Source: Chloroflexota bacterium (lineage in GTDB: Bacteria > Chloroflexota > Dehalococcoidia > Lucifugimonadales > UBA3495). Taken from it: a stretch of DNA of 64,000 bases. The notes beneath the pieces were generated by a model, which was not told the origin of the DNA, made no database searches, and was given only the letters and a program-made list of their open reading frames with translations. The position numbers and the translations under genes were made by a program. Location: the NCBI GenBank assembly GCA_028875055.1, contig JAPPGG010000014.1, forward strand, positions 196,722 to 260,721. The letters run 5' to 3'. Shown in pieces: positions 1 through 6,938 of this stretch; within the stretch, counting starts at the first letter, position 1, and each line of letters opens with the position of its first letter.

Positions 1-575
1 GGGCGATAGTGGACGTATCCACGCAGCTTTCCGGGCGCACTATGGCCCTGTTTACCTCACACTCGGCCCTGCGCAACGTGGCCAACCGCATTCGCAACCG
101 CCTGGAGCAGCAGGGCATCGAAGTCCTGGCCCAGGGCGTGGACGGTGGCCCGGCCCAGCTCAGCCGGCGTTTCATCGAGAACCGGAAGTCGGTTCTCCTG
201 GGAACCAGCAGCTTCTGGGAAGGAGTGGATTTCCCCGGCGGCGTCCTGCGCGCCCTGGTCATCACCCGCCTCCCGTTCCAGGTACCGACCGATCCCGTGG
301 TGAAGGCCCGGTCAGACCAGTACGATAATGCGTTCAATGACTTTTCAATTCCCCAGGCGGTCCTTCGCTTCCGGCAGGGCATGGGACGCTTGATACGAAA
401 CAAGGGCGACAGCGGCGCCATAGTGGTCCTGGACAAGCGCATAACGGGACGAAACTATGGGCAGGCTTTCCTTCATTCAATTCCTCCCTGCACGCTGAAA
501 CCCAGCAGCCTTTCCAATCTGGGAATCCAGGCGGCCCAGTGGATAGAAGAGGCGGACCGTGGAACTGCGCGTTGA
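1..575 (+). CDS. DinG/Rad3-type ATP-dependent helicase, C-terminal part (5' truncated by window)
   Basis: The reading frame is open from the first bases, so the gene starts upstream of the window and only about 190 C-terminal residues are visible. They match the second helicase domain (HELICc2) of the XPD/DinG family: a segment of the type LLGTSSFWEGVDFPG, then ITRLPFQVPTDP, then the arginine-rich RQGMGRLIRNKGD motif VI, and VVLDKRI. Family members are 5'-3' superfamily 2 helicases, often with an Fe-S cluster in the missing part, acting on recombination or replication intermediates. The stop overlaps the start of the downstream glycosylase gene by 17 nt, suggesting translational coupling in a repair operon. 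It could equally be a YoaA-like paralogue. Confidence 0.88.
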   Translation, partial: AIVDVSTQLSGRTMALFTSHSALRNVANRIRNRLEQQGIEVLAQGVDGGPAQLSRRFIENRKSVLLGTSSFWEGVDFPGGVLRALVITRLPFQVPTDPVVKARSDQYDNAFNDFSIPQAVLRFRQGMGRLIRNKGDSGAIVVLDKRITGRNYGQAFLHSIPPCTLKPSSLSNLGIQAAQWIEEADRGTAR

Positions 576-1464
576 CCATCCCCTCGACCTGGAGGCCAGC
601 CTCCTTGGCGGACAAGCCCACCGTTGGCGGCTGGAAGGGACCGAAGATGAACCCTGGTTCTCAGGAGTGGTGCGTGGCAACTTCATCCGCCTTAGGCAGA
701 TGGACACCCACCGGGTCGAATTTCACGCTTCCCCCTGGCCCGAATCGTCGGTAATCCCCATCCTCCAGCACTATTTCCGCCTGGACGATGACCTTCCCTG
801 CATCCAGGAGGACATCAGCCACGACTGGCGGGTCCGGGAAATGGTGGAAAAGTACCCGGGACTGCGCGTCCTGAGGCAGGAACCCTGGGAATGCCTGGTG
901 GCCTATATCTGTTCCGCCAACTCAAACATCCAGCGCATCCACCAGGTACTGGAAAACATGGCCCAGGCCTTCGGCAGTCCGGTGGAACTGGACGGCCAGG
1001 TAAGGCACACTTTTCCTTCACCCGTTCAGCTGGTGGAAGCAGGGGAAATGGAATTGCGCCGGCTGGGACTGGGTTTTCGCGCGCCCTACGTGGACCGGGC
1101 AACGCGGGAAGTTGTGGAGGGTTCCCTGGACCTTAACGGCCTCGTGCGCATGCCCTACCCGCCCGCCAAGGAACGGCTGATGGAGTGCTACGGCATAGGC
1201 ACAAAGATAGCCGATTGCATCGCCGTTTTCTCCCTGGAAAAACTGGAGGCCTTCCCCATAGACGTATGGGTGCGCCGGGCCCTGGGAGAGTGGTACTTCC
1301 CAGGCGAGAAACCGCCGCCGGACCGGGAAATGCTTGCCTGGGCGCAGGGCTATTTCGGCCGTTACGCCGGCTACGCCCAGCAGTACCTGTTCCACGGAAG
1401 AAGACTGCAAAAGCGGGGGAAAAAGGGCACGGAGGAGTCTGCATCCGCTGAAAACGTGGAGTGA
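559..1464 (+). CDS. 8-oxoguanine DNA glycosylase, OGG1-type (HhH-GPD superfamily)
   Basis: A 301-aa base-excision repair enzyme expected to remove 8-oxoguanine and nick the abasic site. The OGG-type N-terminal domain is followed near residue 106 by RQEPWECLVAYICSANSNI, the hallmark entry of the OGG1 HhH-GPD domain. The helix-hairpin-helix reads YGIGTKIADC, which places the Schiff-base lysine at about K216. The catalytic aspartate is about D235 in FPIDVWVRR. It starts at GTG inside the end of the upstream helicase frame (17-nt overlap), so both are probably cotranscribed. Length and motif order are normal for bacterial OGG1 homologues, and the AlkA-type arrangement fits less well. Confidence 0.87.
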   Translation: MELRVDHPLDLEASLLGGQAHRWRLEGTEDEPWFSGVVRGNFIRLRQMDTHRVEFHASPWPESSVIPILQHYFRLDDDLPCIQEDISHDWRVREMVEKYPGLRVLRQEPWECLVAYICSANSNIQRIHQVLENMAQAFGSPVELDGQVRHTFPSPVQLVEAGEMELRRLGLGFRAPYVDRATREVVEGSLDLNGLVRMPYPPAKERLMECYGIGTKIADCIAVFSLEKLEAFPIDVWVRRALGEWYFPGEKPPPDREMLAWAQGYFGRYAGYAQQYLFHGRRLQKRGKKGTEESASAENVE

Positions 1465-1510
1465 ACGTACTCCGCGCCTCGCCGCCTGCGGCTTGAATCC
1501 GCAAGGGCCC

Positions 1511-2548
1511 TTAAGGCCTCAGCAGCAATTTGCCGAAGAAGTTAGTCTCTTCCATGGTCTCGTGGGCGGTGGCGGCATCTGCCAGGGGGAACACCTGGTG
1601 TATGGCCGGCTGGATTACCCCTTTGTTCAGCATCTCCACTATCTGCCGCATGTCTTCCTTGCTGCCCATGAAGGTGCCGTAAATTTCAATCTGGCGGGTA
1701 AACAGCAGTCCCAAGTGTAGTTCCGCCCTCAAGCCCGTCGTGGCGCCGCAGATGGTATAGCGGCCACCGGGACGCAGGGAGTTGAGGGCGCTGGCGAAAA
1801 ACTCCGCCCCCACATGGTCCACCAGTACATCCGCGCCAACTCCGCCGGTCAGCGCCTTCACCCGTTCCGTAACGTCTTCATCCCTGTAGTTGATGACCTC
1901 ATCGGCCCCCAGTTCCCTTGCCTTGGCTGCCTTCTCTTCCGTGCTGGTGGTGGCGATAACTCTCGCGCCCACCACGTTCTTTGCCACCTGGATCGCCGCC
2001 GTGCCCACGCCAGCGGAAGCCGACAGCACCAGGACCGTCTCCCAAGGCTGCAACTGCGCTCGGCGCACCATCATGTTCCACACGGGCAGGAATGTTGTTG
2101 GCACCGCCGCCGCCGCCTCGTAGGTAACCGAGTCGGCAATCTTGTGAGCGTTGACCGCCGGAACAGTTACGAACTCGGCATAGCTGCCATCGGAGGCGCT
2201 GCCCATAAACCTGGACCTGGGGCAAAGATCATCCCGGCCCGACATACAGGCCGCGCACTGGTTGCAGCTGATCCGGGGGTTGACTACCACCCGGTCTCCC
2301 GACTGCAGGCTTCTGACGTTCTCGCCGACTTCGACAACATCTCCGGCGCAGTCCCCGCCAAGAATCAGCGGAGGCGGAAAGTCGCGGCGCAGTCCCCGGC
2401 CGCCTTCCCGTGTATAGAGGTCCAGGCGATTAAGGGCTGTCGCGCGAACCTGTATTTTCACTTCGCCCGCCCCGGGAACCGGTTCCGGTCGTTCGCCATA
2501 GGTCAGCGCCTCGGTCCCGCCATGCGCTTCAATGTAAACTGCCTTCAT
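1511..2548 (-). CDS. Zinc-binding MDR-family oxidoreductase (quinone reductase / alcohol dehydrogenase-like)
   Basis: A 345-aa medium-chain dehydrogenase/reductase. The N-terminal GroES-like domain keeps the four-cysteine structural zinc lobe (C95, C98, C101, C109). The usual catalytic zinc ligand region reads ATALNRLDLY, which resembles quinone oxidoreductases more than true alcohol dehydrogenases. The Rossmann part has VLVLSASAGVGTAAIQVAK near residue 175, which binds NAD(P)H. The substrate cannot be read from sequence. The gene is convergent with the upstream glycosylase and stands alone on the minus strand. Confidence 0.82.
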   Translation of the reverse strand: MKAVYIEAHGGTEALTYGERPEPVPGAGEVKIQVRATALNRLDLYTREGGRGLRRDFPPPLILGGDCAGDVVEVGENVRSLQSGDRVVVNPRISCNQCAACMSGRDDLCPRSRFMGSASDGSYAEFVTVPAVNAHKIADSVTYEAAAAVPTTFLPVWNMMVRRAQLQPWETVLVLSASAGVGTAAIQVAKNVVGARVIATTSTEEKAAKARELGADEVINYRDEDVTERVKALTGGVGADVLVDHVGAEFFASALNSLRPGGRYTICGATTGLRAELHLGLLFTRQIEIYGTFMGSKEDMRQIVEMLNKGVIQPAIHQVFPLADAATAHETMEETNFFGKLLLRP

Positions 2549-2617
2549 AAGGTGTAGTCTCCCGGTACGTAGGTCATAGTTTATAATTTTGAGAGTTTGG
2601 GGCGGGGCCCCGTCCTG

Positions 2618-2830
2618 TCAGGGTCGGCGGCCTTCGTAGCAGTCGTTGCAGAGGTAAACAATCGCCAGGGCCTCTTCATGGCTGGAAATGCGGCCGCACC
2701 TGGGTATATCGCTGTCCTGGCTCCACGGTTGATGAAACTTGCCCCCGCACATCTGGCAAGACGTCTGGTGAATGCCGTCAAGGGCTTCTTCACATATCAC
2801 GCAGGACTCTCGCTCCAGGTCTTCCAACAT
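2618..2830 (-). CDS. Small multi-cysteine zinc-finger-like protein (70 aa)
   Basis: I do not recognise this family. The track lists a 102-aa ORF, but the strong Shine-Dalgarno GGAGGT lies 9 nt before an internal ATG, giving 70 residues. They contain paired cysteines CVIC (10/13), CQMC (25/28), a single C45 and CNDC (61/64), plus histidines at 33 and 51. This looks like a treble-clef or RING-like double zinc site. The gene begins about 40 nt after the stop of the CCA-type enzyme on the same strand and is probably its operon partner. The role is unknown; a protein-binding or RNA-binding adaptor is possible. Confidence 0.6.
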   Translation of the reverse strand: MLEDLERESCVICEEALDGIHQTSCQMCGGKFHQPWSQDSDIPRCGRISSHEEALAIVYLCNDCYEGRRP

Positions 2831-2871
2831 CTCCAGGTTACCTCCGCCCGAACCACAGGCGGCGACGCGCG

Positions 2872-4179
2872 TCAGGTCGCCCGTGGGGTCCAATAGTTCT
2901 TTGAGGATACCATCCCCCGCACCCATTCCCTCTCCTCTTCTTCGGTATTGATTTTCCGGTCAATTCGCAGGTCCCGCAGGGATGCCAGCGCCCGGCCCAC
3001 AGCGGGTCCAGGCGGCACTCCCATTTCCAGCAGGTCATTTCCGTTCAGGACGGGCCTGGTGCTCCCGTATTCCTCCAGGAAGCGTTCCAGGTTCCTTGCC
3101 ACCTCGGGCTGTCCGGTGATTCTGGCGGCAACTGCTACAGTCCGGATATCGAAGTCTCCCAACTTTCGGTTGAGTTCTGAAGACGCCATTCCCGGGCCAT
3201 TAAGCGCCGGTTCCAGATGGCGCAGCCTGACCGCCTCACGCACGGCCCTTGCCCAGCCGCCCGGCATGTTGAGCCGCCCTATCAGGCCTTCGGCTTCACC
3301 CGTGGAGAGTGGATATGCCAGGGCCACAATCCAGGAAATGGGATCGCTGACTTCAAACTCGCCATCAAGCGTCGCTGCCGCCAGCCTTCCAACTTGCTCG
3401 CCATGGACCAGCGCTGGAAACACCGAGGCCAGCAAACCCGTTTCCAGGGCCCGCAGAATTGGTTTGGCGGGGTCTTTCTCCTCCAGGGATTTCTCAAGCT
3501 CCCGCCGAATCCTGTCGCCGCTTACGGTGTCGCAATACTTTCCTGCCACCGCTGCCTGGAACTGCTTCCCCGTACCTTCCTCCAGTCCAAATCCCAGCCT
3601 TTGCTCATACTTCAAAGCACGGAAAAGACGGGTTGGGTCGTGCTGGAAGCTCTGGGAATGAATTGTCCGGATGCGGCCCAGCCTCAGGTCCTCCTGGCCT
3701 CCCAGCGGGTCGACCAGCGATGCCATTGGGTCTCCGCCTTCCAGGTGCAGGGCCATCGCGTTGATGGTGAAATCCCGCCGCGCCAGGTCATCGGCCAAAT
3801 TCGAAGGCTCAACTTCCGGCAGCGACCCGGGGAAAGGGTAAACTTCTCTCCTGGCGGTCACCAGGTCAAGGTGTCCGGAGCCCAGCGCCACCGTGGCAGT
3901 CCCGAATTTGCTGTAAGAGGTAACTCGGCCGCCCACCCTGTCGGCCAGGGTTCTGGCCAGCGCGGCAGCGTCACCCTCCACAACGAAATCCAGGTCGCGG
4001 GAACGAAGGCCCAGCAGCCAGTCCCTTACAGGGCCACCCACCAGGAAAACGGAAAGTCCAAGCTCAGAAGCCAGTTCCTTCAGCGCAAGGTACAGGGGGA
4101 GGTTGTCTCTATCGACGAGACTTTCGATAGGGGTGAGGGCACAGGCGCCAGGTGAAGGTCCGTCGGAAAGAGGGTTCAT
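2872..4179 (-). CDS. cca: tRNA nucleotidyltransferase / poly(A) polymerase family (CCA-adding-like)
   Basis: A 435-aa class II nucleotidyltransferase. The head domain shows FLVGGPVRDWLLG (GG at about 48-49) and the metal-binding pair RDLDF (D62, D64). RRDFTINAMA at 133-142 is the family flexible-loop motif. The neck and body regions follow, with no HD phosphohydrolase domain recognised. The enzyme should add CCA, or A, to tRNA 3' ends. The promoter is so close to the ATG that the mRNA may be nearly leaderless (see the regulatory entry). A split CC-adding or A-adding specialisation cannot be excluded. Confidence 0.85.
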   Translation of the reverse strand: MNPLSDGPSPGACALTPIESLVDRDNLPLYLALKELASELGLSVFLVGGPVRDWLLGLRSRDLDFVVEGDAAALARTLADRVGGRVTSYSKFGTATVALGSGHLDLVTARREVYPFPGSLPEVEPSNLADDLARRDFTINAMALHLEGGDPMASLVDPLGGQEDLRLGRIRTIHSQSFQHDPTRLFRALKYEQRLGFGLEEGTGKQFQAAVAGKYCDTVSGDRIRRELEKSLEEKDPAKPILRALETGLLASVFPALVHGEQVGRLAAATLDGEFEVSDPISWIVALAYPLSTGEAEGLIGRLNMPGGWARAVREAVRLRHLEPALNGPGMASSELNRKLGDFDIRTVAVAARITGQPEVARNLERFLEEYGSTRPVLNGNDLLEMGVPPGPAVGRALASLRDLRIDRKINTEEEEREWVRGMVSSKNYWTPRAT

Positions 4180-4189
4180 CTCGGGTAAA

Positions 4190-4198
4190 ATTATAGCA
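4190..4198 (-). promoter_or_regulatory. Extended -10 promoter element of cca, near-leaderless
   Basis: On the minus strand TGCTATAAT ends 10 nt before the cca ATG. No Shine-Dalgarno sequence lies between them. A start about 7 nt after the -10 would leave only a few nucleotides of leader. The -35 region is poor, as is common with extended -10 promoters. Confidence 0.5.
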
Positions 4199-4352
4199 TA
4201 AGGCAGTTTTTGCCCTTCTCATGGAAGAGCCAGTCGGCCAGTTCTGGTGGCGTTTCGCAACGGGCGGTCCGGCGGGAAAACTGCAATGGGCCTGGCGGCC
4301 TTCCCACCCGACTGGAGACGCCCCCGAAGCTTCCCGAGTGTTGGCGGGCAGG

Positions 4353-4381
4353 GGAGTATGTGCTAGAATCGGGGCAATCGA
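4353..4381 (+). promoter_or_regulatory. Predicted promoter of the seleno-DsbA gene
   Basis: TTGGCG, a 17-bp spacer and TAGAAT, with TG one base before the -10 (TGCTAGAAT), lie about 25 nt before the Shine-Dalgarno AGGAGGTG and the ATG at 4397. The arrangement supports transcription and translation starting upstream of the in-frame TGA. Confidence 0.5.
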
Positions 4382-4396
4382 ACAGGAGGTGTCGAC

Positions 4397-5029
4397 ATGT
4401 CCGAGGCCGATTTCAAGACCTATTACGATTTTCGTTGACCCTACGTATATAACGCCGCCATGTGGCTGGCGCAGGTACGTGAGACCACTGACCAAGAGGT
4501 TAATGTTGACTGGCAGCCCTTCTCCCTTGAACAGGTAAACAGCGACAAGGGCGAAGACTTCAAATTCTGGGAACAGCCCGGCGCCCTGGATGGCACCGAT
4601 AACACCCTGTTGGCCCACCGCGCTGGGCTCGCCGCCAAGCGACAGGGCAAGGAAGCTTTCGAATCTTTCTTCATCTCCCTCCTCAAGCTGCGCCACGAAG
4701 AGCGACGCAGCCTGACCGAGATGGAAGTGATGGAAGAGGCTGTAGCCAACTCCGGCATCGACATAGCTCGCTTCCGGGAAGACCTGGCCGACCCGGATCT
4801 GCTCAGGGAAATCGCCGAAAGTCACACCGAGGCCGTCGAGACCTACGGCGCCTTTGGCGTGCCCACCTATGTCTTCCCCAACGGCAGTTCCGCTTTCGTC
4901 AAGATGCACATTCCCCCGGCGGAACAGTCTGCTGAAATCTACGAGTCCCTGACCCGTGTGATTACCGACGCCCAGCATGTGGGCGAGGTGAAGCGCCCAT
5001 CCCCGCCGTGGCCCCACGGCATCATTTAA
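4397..5029 (+). CDS. DsbA-family thiol oxidoreductase, predicted selenoprotein (UGA = Sec14)
   Basis: The track starts this protein at 4460, but an ATG at 4397 with a strong Shine-Dalgarno (AGGAGG) opens the same frame and reads through one TGA at 4436-4438. The N-terminus becomes DFKTYYDFR-U-PYVYNAAMW, the first beta strand and active site of DsbA / HCCA-isomerase-like thioredoxin folds, with Sec in place of the first active-site Cys. The CXXC partner is Val (UPYV), so this is a one-thiol version. The rest has the family GAFGVPTYVF cis-Pro loop and is 210 aa in all. TGA is a normal stop elsewhere in the window, and a SECIS-like hairpin follows. The gene precedes rnc. It is cytoplasmic, with no signal peptide; the substrate is unknown. 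Confidence 0.82.
4436..4480 (+). promoter_or_regulatory. Sec UGA codon with putative bacterial SECIS hairpin (seleno-DsbA)
   Basis: After TGA (4436-4438), ACGTA (4443-4447) pairs with TACGT (4476-4480). Inside it GCCGCC (4454-4459) pairs with GGC-T-GGC (4464-4470), leaving one bulged U and the tetraloop AUGU. The loop G is 24 nt past the UGA, within the range of known bacterial SECIS elements. The bulged U plus apical GU recalls the SelB-recognised fdhF element, although the bulge here is on the 3' side. Confidence 0.6.
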
Positions 5030-5050
5030 GGCCGCCTTCCAGGTATTGAT

Positions 5051-6016
5051 TTGGCCATCGAAGACCTGGAATCCAGCCTGGGTATAACCTTCAAGAACCA
5101 GGGCCTGTTGCGGCAGGCCCTGGTCCACCGCTCTTACCTGAACGAACACGGCGGGTCTTCGCTGGACTCCTATGAGCGTATGGAGTTCCTGGGGGATGCG
5201 GTTCTGGAACTGATTGTTTCCACGGAACTCTACGCAAACCTGCCCCACATAACTGAAGGAGAGCTGACCAAGGGCCGCTCATCCCTGGTCTGCCGCCCCA
5301 GCCTCGCCAGGGCCGCGCAGCGGCTGTCCATTGGCAGGCATCTTGCCCTGGGCAAGGGAGAGGTGGAGTCCGGTGGTCACAATCGTGAGTCCATCCTGGA
5401 AGAGGCCTACGAGTCGGTAGTCGCCGCCATTTACCTGGACCAGGGCTACGACGCTGCCCGAGACTTCGTTCTCCGCAGCCTGGAACCCGACCTCGAAGAG
5501 ATTTTTCGACGCGGTCGCCCGGTGGAAAATCCCAAGTCCCGGCTTCAGGAACTCATCCAGGGAATTGGCCTGCCGACTCCTCGCTACGAGTTGGTCTCCG
5601 CCGAGGGCCCCGACCATCAGCCCGTTTTCACCGTTCAAGTGCTGGTTGATGACGAGATACTGGGGCAGGGAACCGGAAGCAAGAAGGCGGACGCCGAGCG
5701 GGCCGCTGCCCAGATGGCCCTGGACCGGCAGCCCATTCTCGATGCCCGCCTTTCCCGCGGCGCCCGGTTGACCGGCGCCAAAACCGAGGCAGACGCCCTC
5801 AACGTGGCCCAGGCGCAATACCGAAATCAACAGCCCGGAATTAACGCAAGCGATATTCAATGCTCTCATTCTTTCAACGAAACAGGGAAAATAACCGGGA
5901 AAAAACCGACGAAGGCGTCAAGAGGAGCCGGGAGCGCTGGTTCGGGCGCATTCTTGACGTTCTCCGCTCCTCTGACCTGGATGAAGCGGTTTGGGAAGAG
6001 CTTGAAGAAATCCTGA
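5051..6016 (+). CDS. rnc: Ribonuclease III with unusual C-terminal extension overlapping ftsY
   Basis: The RNase III domain shows ERMEFLGDAVLELIVS (E45, D49) and EEAYESVVAAIYLDQG with the catalytic Glu at about 121. A double-stranded RNA-binding domain spans about 160-228. It processes rRNA precursors and other double-stranded RNA. The start is TTG at 5051, 21 nt after the seleno-DsbA stop, with only a weak ribosome site. The frame continues about 90 residues beyond the usual end and overlaps ftsY by 157 nt in another frame. That tail has no recognisable domain. It may be real, or a frameshift near the 3' end may hide an earlier stop. Confidence 0.88.
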   Translation: MAIEDLESSLGITFKNQGLLRQALVHRSYLNEHGGSSLDSYERMEFLGDAVLELIVSTELYANLPHITEGELTKGRSSLVCRPSLARAAQRLSIGRHLALGKGEVESGGHNRESILEEAYESVVAAIYLDQGYDAARDFVLRSLEPDLEEIFRRGRPVENPKSRLQELIQGIGLPTPRYELVSAEGPDHQPVFTVQVLVDDEILGQGTGSKKADAERAAAQMALDRQPILDARLSRGARLTGAKTEADALNVAQAQYRNQQPGINASDIQCSHSFNETGKITGKKPTKASRGAGSAGSGAFLTFSAPLTWMKRFGKSLKKS

Positions 6017-6816
6017 TCTCCGCCGACGTGGGCGTGGAAACTTCCCAGCGGGTCCTGGACGAACTCAAGGACAGAATCCGGAGCGAAGGTATAACGGACG
6101 CTGAAACCGCTTTTGCCCTTCTGAAAGCAACCCTGGCCAGAAATCTGGAGTCCAGCGGTATTTCAGAAACCTGGGAGGAAGATCCCTCCAGGGACTCACC
6201 CTACGTCATCCTGATGGTGGGGGTAAATGGCGTTGGCAAGACCACCAGCATCGCCAAACTGGCCCACCACTTCACCCGCGAGGGAAAGCGGGTAGTGCTC
6301 GGAGCGGCCGACACCTTCAGGGCCGCCGCCGAAGAGCAGCTGGAAATCCTTGGCGACCGCGCGGGCGTAGAAGTTATCAGCCACCAGCCAGGTGCGGACC
6401 CCGGCGCGGTGGCCTACGATGCGTGGCAGGCCAGCAAGGCCCGGGGCGCCGACGTCCTTATTGTGGACACCGCCGGCAGGCTTCACACCCGCTCCAACCT
6501 GATGGAGGAGTTGAAGAAGGTCCACCGCGTAATTAACCGCCTGGACCCGCAGGCTCCCCAGCAGGTTTTGCTGACCCTGGATGCCACGACCGGCCTGAAC
6601 GGGTTGACCCAGGCCAAGGCTTTTACCGAAGCCGTCGGCTGCACCGGCATTTTTCTCGCCAAGCTGGACGGAACCGCCCGGGGCGGCATAGTGCTCGCAA
6701 TCAAGCAGGAACTGAATGTCCCAATTCTCTTCATCGGCACCGGGGAATCACTGGACGACATCGCTCCCTTTGATGCCGGCCAGTTCGTGGAATCCCTGTT
6801 GGCGCCAGTCTCCTGA
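5860..6816 (+). CDS. ftsY: Signal recognition particle receptor FtsY
   Basis: A 318-aa SRP GTPase that docks SRP-ribosome complexes at the membrane. It has a short basic N-terminus and then the N domain ([21 protein letters not shown]). The G domain has the P-loop [15 protein letters not shown] (121-135), the insert-box sequence [16 protein letters not shown] (203-207), and [10 protein letters not shown] near the end. The acidic A domain of E. coli FtsY is absent, as in many bacteria. The ATG at 5860 lies inside the rnc frame. The N-terminal sequence fits the family, so the overlap is not caused by a wrong ftsY start. Confidence 0.95.
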   Translation: MLSFFQRNRENNREKTDEGVKRSRERWFGRILDVLRSSDLDEAVWEELEEILISADVGVETSQRVLDELKDRIRSEGITDAETAFALLKATLARNLESSGISETWEEDPSRDSPYVILMVGVNGVGKTTSIAKLAHHFTREGKRVVLGAADTFRAAAEEQLEILGDRAGVEVISHQPGADPGAVAYDAWQASKARGADVLIVDTAGRLHTRSNLMEELKKVHRVINRLDPQAPQQVLLTLDATTGLNGLTQAKAFTEAVGCTGIFLAKLDGTARGGIVLAIKQELNVPILFIGTGESLDDIAPFDAGQFVESLLAPVS

Positions 6817-6938
6817 CCTCGTCGGCAACCGAGCGGAGCGTTTCAGGTCTCCGATGAATCTCCAGGCTCAAGCTGCCCTTTCCCCCAGTGGCCTGCTCCC
6901 GGTTTCTGCACCTTCTCCGGCGCCCAAAGGATCGCCCC

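Noticed and set aside
4436-4438. TGA as a nonsense mutation making the DsbA gene a pseudogene
   Set aside because: The promoter, Shine-Dalgarno and family N-terminus lie upstream of the TGA, the downstream frame is intact, and two other genes show the same Cys-to-TGA pattern.
4109-5248. 379-aa minus-strand ORF opposite the DsbA and rnc genes
   Set aside because: It is the antisense shadow of two well-recognised genes; long antisense frames are common at this GC content.
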